Notes under the pieces: generated by a model
Databases searched by the model: none
The model's input: only the letters and a program-made list of their open reading frames with translations
Told to the model about the DNA's origin: nothing
Origin: Paracoccaceae bacterium
Lineage (GTDB): Bacteria; Pseudomonadota; Alphaproteobacteria; Rhodobacterales; Rhodobacteraceae
Length of the DNA stretch: 64,000 nucleotides
Assembly: GCA_027489375.1 (NCBI GenBank)
Contig: JAIXZW010000005.1
Coordinates: forward strand, 310,001-374,000
Reading direction: 5' to 3'
Program-made: the position numbers and the translations under genes
In this document: positions 45,337-54,705 of the stretch, piece by piece
How positions within the stretch are numbered: the first letter of the stretch is position 1
How the letters are laid out: each line of letters starts with the position of its first letter

Positions 45337-45876
45337 ATGCGCCTCTGGCACCTTTTCGCCCTTCTCCCGCTCCTCGCCGCCTGCACCCTCTCGTTGCCGG
45401 GGCACAAGCCGGATGCGCCCGCCCCACTCGTCACCGGCACAGTGACGGTGACACCGCTTTCCGAACCGGCACAGCCCGCGACGACGCAAGCCGCCCTCGC
45501 ACCGGAAGACCCTGCCGCGACCAAGGCACCGCCACCGCGCCCCGTCAAACCCGCAGCCAAACCCGCCGGCGAACCCGCCACCCCGCCGAAACCCGCCGAA
45601 ACTGCGGCACCGCAACCTGCACCCGCCGCCACACCCGTCTCCGCCGAAGCAAAGGCCTGCGCGGCCGGGGGCGGCACGTGGTCGCAAACCGGCCTCGCCC
45701 AACTCTACACCTGCATCACGCCGACAAAGGATGCCGGCCAATCCTGCCGCCGCGCCTCCGATTGCGATGGCCTCTGCCTTTCCCGCTCCCGCACGTGCGC
45801 CCCTGTCAAACCGCTCTTCGGGTGTCACCCGATCCTGCAGGACGACGGGACCGAGGCGACACTCTGCATCGACTGA
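45337..45876 (+). CDS. Small Pro/Ala-rich lipoprotein with Cys-rich C-terminus
   Basis: A 179-residue protein. The signal ends in the lipobox LAAC (PLLAACTLSLPG) near residue 16. Residues about 25-100 are a Pro/Ala/Thr spacer (PPPRPVKPAAKPAGEPATPP). The C-terminal 80 residues contain eight cysteines (GQSCRRASDCDGLCLSRS; FGCHPILQDDGTEATLCID), suggesting disulfides. Nothing enzymatic is recognised. The lipocalin-type gene follows after 25 bp, so both may be made together and sorted by Lol. Confidence 0.72.
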   Translation: MRLWHLFALLPLLAACTLSLPGHKPDAPAPLVTGTVTVTPLSEPAQPATTQAALAPEDPAATKAPPPRPVKPAAKPAGEPATPPKPAETAAPQPAPAATPVSAEAKACAAGGGTWSQTGLAQLYTCITPTKDAGQSCRRASDCDGLCLSRSRTCAPVKPLFGCHPILQDDGTEATLCID

Positions 45877-45901
45877 CCCTCCCAAAGACCGAAAGACCCA
45901 A

Positions 45902-46432
45902 GTGACCGAATTCAAGCCCGCGCTGCTGCTCGCCCTCGCCCTGACCCTCGCCGCCTGCGGCAAAGGCCCCGAAGAGCGCCGCGCCTTCCGCGCCAGCGCC
46001 AAGCCGATCTATTCCAGCGCGGCACTCGACCCCGCCCGCCTGTCCGGCACATGGCAACAGGTCGCGGCCTTCACCAACAGCCCCGGCAAGGGCTGCAGCG
46101 AGGGTGGCGCCAAGATCACGGCAGACGGGCCGGACCTCGCCCTGCGCGCCCGCCTCTGCCTCGACGGCAGCGCCCGCGACCTTGCGACGACCCTTGCCAC
46201 GACCGGCCCCGGCCGCCTCACCCCCACGGGCAAGGCCCCCGCACCGCTGAACCGGCAATGGTGGGTGCTCTGGGCCGACACCGACCTGCGCACCCTCGTC
46301 ATCGGCACCCCCGACGGCAGCTTCGGCTTCATCCTCAACCGCGGCGGCGCATTGCCCGCCGACCGCCTCACCGCCGCCAGACAGGTGCTCGCCTTCAACG
46401 GCTACGACACGACCCGCCTGCAAAGCTGGTAG
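45902..46432 (+). CDS. Lipocalin-like outer-membrane lipoprotein
   Basis: A 176-residue protein starting at GTG 45902 with a weak ribosome binding site. The lipobox is TLAACG near residue 19. The lipocalin mark GTW is in RLSGTWQQVAAF near 52, followed by strands such as RQWWVLWADTDLRTLVIGTP and GSFGFILNRGG, as in Blc-type bacterial lipocalins. These bind lipids or small hydrophobic molecules. The stop TAG is immediately followed by the hairpin array. Confidence 0.75.
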   Translation: MTEFKPALLLALALTLAACGKGPEERRAFRASAKPIYSSAALDPARLSGTWQQVAAFTNSPGKGCSEGGAKITADGPDLALRARLCLDGSARDLATTLATTGPGRLTPTGKAPAPLNRQWWVLWADTDLRTLVIGTPDGSFGFILNRGGALPADRLTAARQVLAFNGYDTTRLQSW

Positions 46433-46541
46433 CGATTTCTGACGCAGAAATCGCGCCGGAATTTCACGAAAATTCCGGCCAAAAGGCCCAAACCCCGGAA
46501 TTTGCGTCAAATTCCGGCGCAGAGTTTGCGTCAAACTCCGC
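46432..46541. repeat. Tandem array of four similar 5-nt-loop hairpins between convergent genes
   Basis: Hairpin 1 (46432-46454): GCGATTTCT-GACGC-AGAAATCGC. Hairpin 2 (46455-46479): GCCGGAATTT-CACGA-AAATTCCGGC. Hairpin 3 (46495-46517): CCGGAATTT-GCGTC-AAATTCCGG. Hairpin 4 (46519-46541): GCAGAGTTT-GCGTC-AAACTCCGC with one mismatch. A smaller GGCC-AAAA-GGCC fold lies at 46477-46488. Stems are 9-10 bp and every loop is 5 nt. The loop of hairpin 1 is the reverse complement of the loop in hairpins 3 and 4. It fills the gap between the lipocalin stop and the XRE gene stop. Confidence 0.85.
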
Positions 46542-46550
46542 TTTCCCAAC

Positions 46551-47405
46551 TCAGACCCGCCCCCGCAACCCGCGCAGATACTCCGGCACCTCCCGCGCCG
46601 AAAACGCCGCCTCCTTCACCAGCCAGTCGAAATGCTGCGCAATGCTCGCCACCCGCCCCGAGTCCCGGAATGCGAGGTAATGCCGCCCAAGGTAAACCAC
46701 CGCGAGCAGCGGCCCGAACACCGTGACCGGCGCAGAAAACACCCGCCGCGCGTCGAACAGATAGAGCCGCAGCGACGGATAAAGCTGTTCCGTAAGAGCA
46801 ATCAGCCGGTCCAACTGCTCGGCCCGCACCGCCACCGGCAGCCCCGCATAATACCCCGTCCCGCCCGCGAATGCCTCCAGCTCATGCAGCGGCAACGCGA
46901 TCTCGTAATCCGACCGCGCCCCCCGCATCCAGGCCAGACGGTCCTCGAACGCCCCCAGCGCCTGCTCCGCCGTCCGCCCGAGCTGCGGACGATATTCCCA
47001 TTCCACCATGCTCCGCGTCTTGAGCATATCGGGCAGCGTCGCCGGAACATGCCGGATCTTGTATCCCGCCGCCTCGCGGTGCCAGCCAAAGATCGTCTCG
47101 TCGATCAGCGCCCGCGGCGCTTCCGTCACGGTCAGCGAGGTCGCCAGCAAATCCGCCACCGGCTCGGGCCGCGCCGCCAGCCCCAGCAGCCAATCCGCCG
47201 AAATCCCCAAAGCCGCCGCCGCATCCGCCGCCAGCCCCGCATTGGGCAGCCGCGTCCCCTCGGCCAAAAGCTGCGACACGGTCGAGCGGTCCACCCCCAC
47301 CGCCCGCGCAAGGTCCGACCGGTTCATCCCCCGCTCGGCCATCGCCTCGGCCAGCCGCGCCCGAAAGATCACCGCCCTGTCGCGCTTGTCCATCTTGGCC
47401 CCCAT
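46551..47405 (-). CDS. XRE-family transcriptional regulator with large C-terminal domain
   Basis: A 284-residue protein. The N-terminal HTH (residues about 15-75) reads RLAEAMAERGMNRSDLARAV and continues GVDRSTVSQLLAEGTRLP. It is followed by a domain of about 200 residues with no recognised catalytic motif, rich in aromatic residues (YEIALPLHELEAFAGGTGYY; LYLFDARRVFSAPVTVFG), possibly ligand-binding. It starts at ATG 47405 or 47393, beside a palindrome at 47407-47422 that may be its own operator. It is divergent from the fatty-acid desaturase gene, a candidate target (inference). Confidence 0.8.
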   Translation of the reverse strand: MGAKMDKRDRAVIFRARLAEAMAERGMNRSDLARAVGVDRSTVSQLLAEGTRLPNAGLAADAAAALGISADWLLGLAARPEPVADLLATSLTVTEAPRALIDETIFGWHREAAGYKIRHVPATLPDMLKTRSMVEWEYRPQLGRTAEQALGAFEDRLAWMRGARSDYEIALPLHELEAFAGGTGYYAGLPVAVRAEQLDRLIALTEQLYPSLRLYLFDARRVFSAPVTVFGPLLAVVYLGRHYLAFRDSGRVASIAQHFDWLVKEAAFSAREVPEYLRGLRGRV

Positions 47406-47406
47406 T

Positions 47407-47422
47407 GGTGACTTAAATCACC
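47407..47422. promoter_or_regulatory. Palindrome next to the XRE regulator start, candidate operator
   Basis: GGTGACTTAAATCACC is an inverted repeat (GGTGA/TCACC arms, with a partly symmetric AT-rich centre) 2 bp upstream of the XRE start codon in the divergent gap to the desaturase gene. Position and form suit an autoregulatory site. Binding is not shown by sequence alone. Confidence 0.4.
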
Positions 47423-47522
47423 ACCTGTGACATTATGTTGCGCATCTTCCGAATTAAAAGCGCAGCGCACAACTGCTAACCTGTTCTCATAAGCCGGAAA
47501 TCGGCAGGCATCGGGGACCGAA

Positions 47523-48452
47523 TTGGACAAGACGACCAAAAGCGTGGAGTGGCCCACGCTGCTCCTTCTGGCAGCCACCTACACCGCTTGGGCCGTCGGG
47601 ACGACCGCGCTCTACCCGCTCTCCCCCCTTGCCGCGATCCTGCTGACCGGCATCGCCATCGCGCAATTCTCCTCGCTCCAGCACGAAATCCTGCACGGCC
47701 ATCCCTTCCGCTCGCGCGAACTGAACGAGGCGCTGGCCTTCCCCGCCCTCAACCTCACCGTCCCCTTCGGCCGCTTCCGCGACACCCACCTCGCCCACCA
47801 CCACGATCCCGTGCTGACCGACCCCTACGACGACCCCGAGTCGAACTATTGCGACCCCGTGGTCTGGGCGCGCCTCCCCGCGCCCGCCAAGGCATTGATG
47901 CGGCTCAACAACACGCTCCTCGGCCGCGTCACCCTCGGCCCGATCCTCGGCAACCTGCTCTGGCTGAAAGCCGAAGCCCTGCTCCTGCGCACCGATCCCG
48001 CCGTCCGCCGCGACTGGGCGCTGCACGCGGGCGGCCTCGCCCTCGTCATCCTCTGGCTTTCCCTCGCCGCCATGCCGTGGTGGGCCTATCTCCTTTCGGC
48101 CTACCTCGGCCACGCGCTCCTGAAGATCCGCACCTTCCTCGAACACCGCGCCCACGAAGCCGCCCGCGCCCGCACCGTCATCATCGAAGACCGCGGCCCC
48201 CTCGCGCTCCTCTACCTCAACAACAACCTGCACGTGGTCCACCACATGCACCCCGCCGTGCCGTGGTATCGCCTGCCCGCGCTCTACGCCGCCAACCGCG
48301 ACCACTACCTGCGCCGGAACGAAGGCTACCGCTACCGCTCCTACGCCGAAATCTTCGCCCGCTACCTTCTGCGCGCCAAGGACCCCGTGCCGCATCCGCT
48401 GATGCCCGCACCGCAAGCCCTGCCCGACACCCGCGCCGAAGCGATCACCTGA
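47523..48452 (+). CDS. Fatty-acid desaturase, membrane di-iron type
   Basis: A 309-residue membrane protein with four hydrophobic segments and the three histidine boxes of di-iron desaturases: HEILHGHP near residue 54, HLAHHHD near 88 and HVVHHMHP near 238. It would introduce double bonds or hydroxyls into acyl chains or related lipids. The likely start is a TTG at 47523, with GGGGA upstream; no in-frame ATG precedes the first helix. It is divergent from the XRE regulator, with about 117 bp between the start codons. The substrate is unknown. Confidence 0.88.
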   Translation: MDKTTKSVEWPTLLLLAATYTAWAVGTTALYPLSPLAAILLTGIAIAQFSSLQHEILHGHPFRSRELNEALAFPALNLTVPFGRFRDTHLAHHHDPVLTDPYDDPESNYCDPVVWARLPAPAKALMRLNNTLLGRVTLGPILGNLLWLKAEALLLRTDPAVRRDWALHAGGLALVILWLSLAAMPWWAYLLSAYLGHALLKIRTFLEHRAHEAARARTVIIEDRGPLALLYLNNNLHVVHHMHPAVPWYRLPALYAANRDHYLRRNEGYRYRSYAEIFARYLLRAKDPVPHPLMPAPQALPDTRAEAIT

Positions 48453-48515
48453 ACGCGACGCGACTTTTGCGGCAATCGTGCTACCCTTCCGTCCAGCCAA
48501 GGAAAGGGTCACGCC

Positions 48516-49079
48516 ATGCGCCTGCCCGTCACACTCCTCTTCGCCCTCTGGGCCGCCGCAGCACAGGCCGCGCCGGTGCCCTATGACCTGCAAGCCGACC
48601 GCTCCACCGTCGGCTTCGAAACCGACTTCGGTCCCGACCGCATCACCGGCGCCATGCCGGTCAAATCCGCCCACCTGATCCTCGACTTCGACCACGTCTC
48701 CAACAGCGTCATCGACGTCTCGCTCGACGCCGCCCATGCCGACGCCTCCTTCCCCTTCGCCGCGCAAGCGATGAAGGGGCCAAAGGTGCTCGACGCCGCC
48801 GCTTTCCCCGAAATGGTCTTCCGCTCCACCGCCATCAGCCGCGACGGCGACGGGGCCAAGGTCATGGGCGACCTGACCATCCGCGGCATCACCCGCCCCG
48901 TCACCCTCTCCGCCCGCATCTTCCGCCAATCGGGAACCGAGGCGGGCGACCTCTCCCTCCTCACCGTCCTGCTCAAGGGCACGCTGGTCCGCTCCGATTA
49001 CGGCGCCACCGGCTGGTCCGACATGGTCGGAGACGAGGTCCGCCTCCTCATCACCGCCCGCATCGCGAAAGCCGACTGA
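48516..49079 (+). CDS. YceI-family periplasmic lipid-binding protein
   Basis: A 187-residue protein with a signal peptide ([18 protein letters not shown]). The YceI beta-barrel is seen in [53 protein letters not shown] and [14 protein letters not shown]. Family members bind polyisoprenoids such as ubiquinone precursors. Its stop overlaps the cytochrome b561 start in TGATG, and the YceI/b561 pairing recurs in many bacteria. Confidence 0.88.
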   Translation: MRLPVTLLFALWAAAAQAAPVPYDLQADRSTVGFETDFGPDRITGAMPVKSAHLILDFDHVSNSVIDVSLDAAHADASFPFAAQAMKGPKVLDAAAFPEMVFRSTAISRDGDGAKVMGDLTIRGITRPVTLSARIFRQSGTEAGDLSLLTVLLKGTLVRSDYGATGWSDMVGDEVRLLITARIAKAD

Positions 49080-49609
49080 TGCTGAAGAACACCGCCACCT
49101 CCTTCGGCCTTGTCACCCGCGCCTTCCACTGGGCCATCGCGGGCCTGATCCTCGTGCAACTCCCCCTCGGCCTTCGCTTGGGCAGCATCGAACCGGGGCT
49201 TGCCAACCTCTGGCTCTTTGCACTGCACAAGACGCTTGGCATCTCCGTCTTCGCCCTGATGTGCGCCCGCCTCCTCTGGCACCTCGTCTCCCCGCCCCCT
49301 GCCCCCTTGGGCGGCGGCTGGCAGGCCGCAGCCGCCCGCGCCGTGCATTGGACGATCTACGCCCTCATGTTCTCCATCCCCCTCTCGGGCTGGATCGGCT
49401 CCAGCGCCACGGGCATCGACACCGTGGTCTTCGGCCGCCTCACCCTCCCCGCCATCGCCCCCCTGTCCGAAGCATGGGAAACCGCCGCCTTCACCTTCCA
49501 CGGCATCGCGGCCAAGGCCTTCCTGGCCCTCCTCGCCCTGCACATCGGTGCGGCCCTGAAACGCGAGATGGATGGCGACGGCACCCTCACCCGCATGATC
49601 CGCGGCTAA
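49079..49609 (+). CDS. Cytochrome b561 family protein
   Basis: A 176-residue inner-membrane dihaem cytochrome with four helices. Haem-ligand histidines are seen in [33 protein letters not shown] and the C-terminal [16 protein letters not shown]. It likely passes electrons between quinones and periplasmic acceptors. It is translationally coupled to the YceI gene, suggesting a shared quinone-linked role (inference). Confidence 0.9.
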   Translation: MLKNTATSFGLVTRAFHWAIAGLILVQLPLGLRLGSIEPGLANLWLFALHKTLGISVFALMCARLLWHLVSPPPAPLGGGWQAAAARAVHWTIYALMFSIPLSGWIGSSATGIDTVVFGRLTLPAIAPLSEAWETAAFTFHGIAAKAFLALLALHIGAALKREMDGDGTLTRMIRG

Positions 49610-49692
49610 AATCCGGCAGTCCCAACCTATCCTCTGGCCCTTCCCGCCGCCCCGTATTAAACACCCCGCCGGACCGGACGAAAGGCGCGCAC

Positions 49693-51411
49693 ATGGCACG
49701 GATTCTGATCACCTCCGCCATCCCCTACATCAACGGGATCAAGCACCTCGGCAACCTCGTCGGCAGCCAACTGCCCGCCGACCTCTTCGCCCGCTACATG
49801 CGCGCCCGCGGACACGAGGTGATGTTCATCTGCGCCACCGACGAACACGGCACCCCCGCCGAGCTTGCCGCCGCCAAGGCCGGCAAACCGGTCGAGGAAT
49901 ACTGCGCCGAAATGCATGACGTGCAGGCCGAAATCGCCCGCGGCTTCCGCCTGTCGTTCGACCATTTCGGCCGCTCCTCGTCACAGCGCAACCACCGCCT
50001 GACCCAGCATTTCGCAGGGCGTCTCGCCGAAAACGGCCTGATCGACGAAGTGCTGGAAAAGCAGGTCTTTTCCATCGACGACAACCGCTTCCTGCCCGAC
50101 CGCTACATCACCGGCACCTGCCCCAACTGCGGCAACACCTCCGCCCGTGGCGACCAGTGCGAGGAATGCACCAAGCAACTCGACCCGACCGACCTCATCA
50201 ACCCGCGCTCCTCGATCTCCGGCTCCACCAACCTCGAAGTGCGCGAGACGAAACACCTCTACCTCAAACAACGCGCGCTCAAGGACAAGCTCGAGGCGTG
50301 GATCGACAGCAAAACCGACTGGCCGATCCTCACCACCTCCATCGCCAAGAAATGGCTCAACGACGGCGAAGGCCTGCAAGACCGCGGCATCACCCGCGAC
50401 CTCTACTGGGGCATCCCCGTGAAAAAGGGCGACCAGCCTTGGCCGGGGATGGAGGGCAAGGTCTTCTACGTCTGGTTCGATGCCCCCATCGAATACATCG
50501 CGGGCACCGCCGAATGGGCCGATGCGAATGGCAAGGACGACTCGGCTTGGGAACGCTGGTGGCGCACCGACAAGGGCGCGTCGGACGTCACCTATTACCA
50601 GTTCATGGGCAAGGACAACGTCCCCTTCCACACCCTCAGCTTCCCCGCCACCATTCTGGGTTCGGGCGAGCCGTGGAAGATGGTCGACTACCTGAAATCC
50701 TTCAACTACCTGAACTATGACGGCGGCCAGTTCTCCACCTCGCAGGGCCGCGGCGTGTTCATGGATCAGGCGCTTTCCATCCTGCCCGCCGACTACTGGC
50801 GCTGGTGGCTCCTCTCGCACGCCCCCGAATCCTCGGATTCGGAATTCACATGGGAAAACTTCCAGGCGTCGGTAAACAAGGACCTCGCCGATGTCCTTGG
50901 CAACCTCGTCTCCCGCGTCACCAAATTCGCCACCTCGAAATTCGGCACCACCGTTCCCGCGGGCGGCCACTTCGGGGCGCAGGAAACCGCCCTCATCGCC
51001 GACCTCGGCGCGCGCATCCGCGACTATGAAACCCTGATGGAGCAGATGGAGGTCCGCAAGGCCGCCGCCGAGCTTCGCGCCATCTGGGTCATCGGCAACG
51101 AATACCTGCAATCCGCCGCCCCGTGGTCCGTGGTCAAGACCGACCCCGAACAGGCACAGGCGCAAATCCGCCTCGCCCTGAACCTGATCCGCGTCTACGC
51201 CATCCTCTCACAGCCCTTCATCCCCGATTCGGCAGCAGCGATGATGGCTGCGATGGGCTCGACCGACTGGACATGGCCCGCCGACATCTCGGACGCCATG
51301 CGCGCCCTGCCCGCAGGCGCCGCCTTCTCGGTCCCCGAAAACCTCTTCCGCAAGATCACCGACGAAGAACGCGCCGACTGGCAAACCCGCTTCGCCGGCA
51401 CCCGCACCTGA
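49693..51411 (+). CDS. metG: Methionyl-tRNA synthetase
   Basis: A 572-residue class I synthetase, start ATG 49693 ([21 protein letters not shown]). The HIGH signature is HLGN near residue 17. A CPNCGN ... CEECT zinc knuckle lies near 145. The position of KMSKS is occupied by the divergent sequence [13 protein letters not shown] near 345. The anticodon-binding domain ([20 protein letters not shown]) is present, and no C-terminal tRNA-binding extension is seen. It charges both initiator and elongator tRNA-Met. Confidence 0.95.
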   Translation: MARILITSAIPYINGIKHLGNLVGSQLPADLFARYMRARGHEVMFICATDEHGTPAELAAAKAGKPVEEYCAEMHDVQAEIARGFRLSFDHFGRSSSQRNHRLTQHFAGRLAENGLIDEVLEKQVFSIDDNRFLPDRYITGTCPNCGNTSARGDQCEECTKQLDPTDLINPRSSISGSTNLEVRETKHLYLKQRALKDKLEAWIDSKTDWPILTTSIAKKWLNDGEGLQDRGITRDLYWGIPVKKGDQPWPGMEGKVFYVWFDAPIEYIAGTAEWADANGKDDSAWERWWRTDKGASDVTYYQFMGKDNVPFHTLSFPATILGSGEPWKMVDYLKSFNYLNYDGGQFSTSQGRGVFMDQALSILPADYWRWWLLSHAPESSDSEFTWENFQASVNKDLADVLGNLVSRVTKFATSKFGTTVPAGGHFGAQETALIADLGARIRDYETLMEQMEVRKAAAELRAIWVIGNEYLQSAAPWSVVKTDPEQAQAQIRLALNLIRVYAILSQPFIPDSAAAMMAAMGSTDWTWPADISDAMRALPAGAAFSVPENLFRKITDEERADWQTRFAGTRT

Positions 51412-51419
51412 TCTTTCCT

Positions 51420-51494
51420 TTTCGCCTGTTCGACAAATATCCTCGGGGGGAGGGCCGTGCGCCAGCGCGGCCCGTGGGGGGCAGACAGCCCCCC
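51420..51494. repeat. Dispersed motif copy with CAGACA hairpin after metG
   Basis: A plus-oriented motif copy (TTTCGCCTGTTCGAC, then AAATATCCTCGGGGGG; 51420-51450) is followed by a G6/C6 hairpin with a CAGACAG-type centre (51476-51494). It fills the gap between metG and the next plus-strand gene. Confidence 0.68.
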
Positions 51495-51520
51495 TCCCCC
51501 GCCTGACAACGGAGCGCCCC

Positions 51521-52510
51521 ATGACCCTGTCCACCACCCCCTTCGGCAAGACCGGCAAAACCGTCACCCGCATCGGCTTCGGCGCTTGGGCCATCGGCGG
51601 AAGCTGGGGCGATGTGTCGGAAGCCGACGCCAAAGCCACCCTCGCCGCCGCCCTCGACGCAGGCACCACCTTCATCGACACGGCTGACGTCTACGGCGAC
51701 GGCCGCTCGGAACGCATCATCCGCGATGTCCTGAAATCGCGCAGCGACAAACCCTTCGTCGCCACCAAGGCAGGCCGCCGCCTGACCCCCCACATCGCCG
51801 CAGGCTACACCCTGCAAAACATCGAATCCTTCATCGACCGCAGCCTGACCAACCTCGGCACCGACTGCCTCGACCTCGTCCAGCTCCACTGCCCCCCGAC
51901 CGAGGTCTATTACACCCCCGCCCTCTTCGACGGGCTTGAAACCCTGAAGGCCAAGGGGAAAATCGCCCAATGGGGCGTCTCGGTCGAAAAGGTGGAAGAG
52001 GCGCTCAAAGCCATCGAATACCCCGGCTGCGCCTCGGTCCAGATCATCTGGAACATCTTCCGCCAGCGCCCCGCCTCGCTCTTCTTCCGCGAAGCCCGCG
52101 CCCGCAACGTCGCCGTCATCGCCCGCGTCCCCCTCGCCTCGGGCATGCTCACGGGCAAGATGACCGCGCAAAGCACCTTCGCCGCCGACGACCACCGCGC
52201 CTTCAACCGCAACGGCGAGGCCTTCGACATGGGCGAAACCTTCTCGGGCGTGCCCTATGACGTCGCCCTGCAAGCGGTCGACGAACTCCGCCCCCTTGTC
52301 CCCGCAGGGGCCACGATGGCACAATTCGCCCTGCGCTGGTGCCTGATGGAGGATGCCGTCACCGTCGTCATCCCCGGCGCCCGCACCCCCGCCCAATCGC
52401 TGGCGAACGCGCAGGCGGACAGCCTCGCCCCGCTGCCGCCCGCCACGATGGCCACGGCCCGCGACATCTACACCCGCCTCATCGCGCCCCACGTCCACCA
52501 CCGCTGGTAA
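51521..52510 (+). CDS. Aldo/keto reductase (IolS/YajO-like group)
   Basis: A 329-residue NADPH-dependent TIM-barrel oxidoreductase. Catalytic Asp and Tyr are in FIDTADVYGDGRSE near residue 50, Lys in FVATKAGRR near 87 and His in LVQLHCPPTE near 125. The C-terminal cofactor part has VTVVIPGARTPAQSLAN. The substrate is not known. It is preceded by the hairpin block after metG and followed by another before ilvD. Confidence 0.9.
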   Translation: MTLSTTPFGKTGKTVTRIGFGAWAIGGSWGDVSEADAKATLAAALDAGTTFIDTADVYGDGRSERIIRDVLKSRSDKPFVATKAGRRLTPHIAAGYTLQNIESFIDRSLTNLGTDCLDLVQLHCPPTEVYYTPALFDGLETLKAKGKIAQWGVSVEKVEEALKAIEYPGCASVQIIWNIFRQRPASLFFREARARNVAVIARVPLASGMLTGKMTAQSTFAADDHRAFNRNGEAFDMGETFSGVPYDVALQAVDELRPLVPAGATMAQFALRWCLMEDAVTVVIPGARTPAQSLANAQADSLAPLPPATMATARDIYTRLIAPHVHHRW

Positions 52511-52590
52511 GCCCGTCCCCGATCCCTTCCCGCGAAGCGGGATGCAGGCGCCCGCCCGTCCCGCGCCGCGCCCGATGGATAACGCGCAGA

Positions 52591-52707
52591 GGGGGGCCGT
52601 CTGCCCCCCTCACCCCCCGAGGATATTTGCACAAGCGTGAAAGCTGCTTTCATACGCGTCCAAATATCCTCGGGTGAGGTCTGGAGAGGGCAGACAGCCC
52701 TCTCCAG
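52591..52707. repeat. Facing pair of dispersed motifs flanked by CAGACA-type hairpins
   Basis: In order: GGGGGGC-CGTCT-GCCCCCC (about 52591-52609); a minus-oriented motif copy (52613-52642); a plus-oriented copy (52648-52674); and CTGGAGAGGG-CAGACAG-CCCTCTCCAG (52681-52707), a perfect 10-bp stem. It lies between convergent genes, just before a bidirectional terminator. The layout parallels 9665-9839. Confidence 0.72.
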
Positions 52708-52729
52708 CGTCGGGGTCGGGCGGGCGGCC

Positions 52730-52777
52730 AAAAGAAAAGGGCGCCCCGCTGCCACGGGACGCCCCTTATTTTTTTCC
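52730..52777. terminator. Bidirectional intrinsic terminator between aldo/keto reductase and ilvD
   Basis: The stem GGGCGCCCCG / CGGGACGCCC (52739-52764, loop CTGCCA, one mismatch that pairs as G-U in the minus-strand RNA) is followed on the plus strand by CTTATTTTTTT and on the minus strand by TTTTCTTTT. It lies 15 bp past the ilvD stop and can serve both converging transcripts. Confidence 0.8.
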
Positions 52778-52791
52778 GGCCGGTGAAAGGC

Positions 52792-54633
52792 TTACACCTC
52801 GTCGGGCAACACCCGCACCGCGCCACGGTCGGCGCTTGCCGCAAACAGCGCATAGGCTTTCAACGCTTGGGAAACCTTGCGCGAGCGCGGCTTCGCGGGC
52901 TTCCAGCCCAGCTTGTCCTGCTCGGCCCGCCGTGCGGCCAGTTCGGCATCCGAAATCCGCAGGTTGATCGTGCGGTTCGGAATGTCGATGTCGATCATGT
53001 CGCCCTCGCGCACCAGACCGATCGCCCCGCCCGACGCCGCTTCCGGCGAGGCATGGCCGATCGACAGCCCCGACGTCCCGCCCGAGAAACGGCCATCCGT
53101 CAACAGCGCGCAGACCTTCCCGAGACCCTTCGATTTCAGGTAGCTCGTCGGATACAGCATCTCCTGCATCCCCGGCCCGCCCTTCGGCCCCTCGTAGCGG
53201 ATCACCACCACGTTGCCCGCCTTCACCTCGTTGTTCAGGATGCCCGCCACGGCGGCATTCTGCGATTCATACACCTTCGCCGGACCCGAGAAGACGAAGA
53301 TCGACTCGTCCACCCCCGCCGTCTTCACAATGCAACCGTCCAGCGCGATATTGCCCTTGAGCACGGCCAGACCGCCCTCTTTGGTAAAGGCATGCTCCGC
53401 CGACCGGATCACCCCGTTCACGCGGTCAAGGTCAAGCTCCTTGTACCGCTTCTCTTGGGAAAACGCCGTGGCCGAGCGCACATTGCCCGGTGCCGCCTTG
53501 AAGAACTGCCGCACGTTCTCGTGGTTCGTCCGGCTGACATCCCAATGGTCCAGCGCAGCACCCATCGTGGGCGAATGGACCGTCACGCAATCGCGGTGCA
53601 GCAGCCCAGCATTGTCCAACTGGCCTAGGATCGCCATGATCCCGCCCGCACGGTGGACGTCTTCCATATGCACGTCCTGCTTGGCAGGGGCCACCTTGCA
53701 CAGGCAGGGCACCTTGCGGCTCAGCGCGTCGATGTCATCCTGATCGAAGTCGATCCCGCCCTCATGCGCGGCGGCCAGAATGTGGAGGATCGTGTTGGTC
53801 GATCCGCCCATCGCGATATCCAGCGCCATCGCGTTTTCGAACGCCTGCTTGTTCGCCACGTTGCGCGGCAGGATGCTCTCGTCATTCTGTTCGTAATAGC
53901 GCTTGGCAAGGTCCACGATCAGATGCCCCGCCTCCACGAACAGCCGCTTGCGGTCGGCATGGGTGGCAAGGGTCGACCCGTTGCCGGGCAACGACAGGCC
54001 CAGCGCCTCGGTCAGGCAGTTCATCGAATTCGCCGTGAACATGCCCGAGCACGACCCGCAGGTCGGGCATGAGGCCTTTTCGATCTCTTCGACCTCGGCA
54101 TCGGTGTAGCTTTCATCCGCCGCAACGACCATCGCATCGACGAGGTCGAGCGCGATCTCCTTGCCCTTGATCACCGCCTTGCCCGCTTCCATCGGTCCGC
54201 CCGACACGAAGACGACCGGAATGTTCAGCCGCATCGACGCCATCAGCATGCCGGGGGTGATCTTGTCGCAGTTGGAGATGCAGACCATCGCATCGGCGCA
54301 ATGGGCATTGACCATGTATTCCACGCTGTCGGCGATGATCTCGCGCGACGGCAGGGAATAGAGCATCCCGTCATGGCCCATCGCGATCCCGTCATCCACG
54401 GCAATCGTGTTGAACTCCTTGGCCACGCCACCCGCAGCCTCGACCTCGCGCGCCACCAACTGGCCAAGGTCTTTCAGATGCACATGCCCCGGCACGAACT
54501 GGGTGAAGCTGTTGACGATGGCGATGATCGGCTTGCCGAAATCGCCGTCCTTCATCCCCGTCGCCCGCCAGAGGCCACGCGCCCCCGCCATGTTGCGGCC
54601 GTGGGTGGTCGTGCGGGAACGGTAGACGGGCAT
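52792..54633 (-). CDS. ilvD: Dihydroxy-acid dehydratase
   Basis: A 613-residue enzyme of branched-chain amino-acid synthesis, converting 2,3-dihydroxy-isovalerate and its homologue to the 2-keto acids. Iron-sulfur ligands are seen in [13 protein letters not shown] near residue 122 and [19 protein letters not shown] near 195. The N-terminus [20 protein letters not shown] and the length match E. coli-type IlvD rather than sugar-acid dehydratases. The terminator at 52730 ends its transcript. Confidence 0.95.
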   Translation of the reverse strand: MPVYRSRTTTHGRNMAGARGLWRATGMKDGDFGKPIIAIVNSFTQFVPGHVHLKDLGQLVAREVEAAGGVAKEFNTIAVDDGIAMGHDGMLYSLPSREIIADSVEYMVNAHCADAMVCISNCDKITPGMLMASMRLNIPVVFVSGGPMEAGKAVIKGKEIALDLVDAMVVAADESYTDAEVEEIEKASCPTCGSCSGMFTANSMNCLTEALGLSLPGNGSTLATHADRKRLFVEAGHLIVDLAKRYYEQNDESILPRNVANKQAFENAMALDIAMGGSTNTILHILAAAHEGGIDFDQDDIDALSRKVPCLCKVAPAKQDVHMEDVHRAGGIMAILGQLDNAGLLHRDCVTVHSPTMGAALDHWDVSRTNHENVRQFFKAAPGNVRSATAFSQEKRYKELDLDRVNGVIRSAEHAFTKEGGLAVLKGNIALDGCIVKTAGVDESIFVFSGPAKVYESQNAAVAGILNNEVKAGNVVVIRYEGPKGGPGMQEMLYPTSYLKSKGLGKVCALLTDGRFSGGTSGLSIGHASPEAASGGAIGLVREGDMIDIDIPNRTINLRISDAELAARRAEQDKLGWKPAKPRSRKVSQALKAYALFAASADRGAVRVLPDEV

Positions 54634-54705
54634 CGGGGTTTCCTCCGGTCAAAGGGTCGCCAGCCGATGTGGCATCGCGGCGGCAAAGGGTCAAGGGAGA
54701 CAGGG

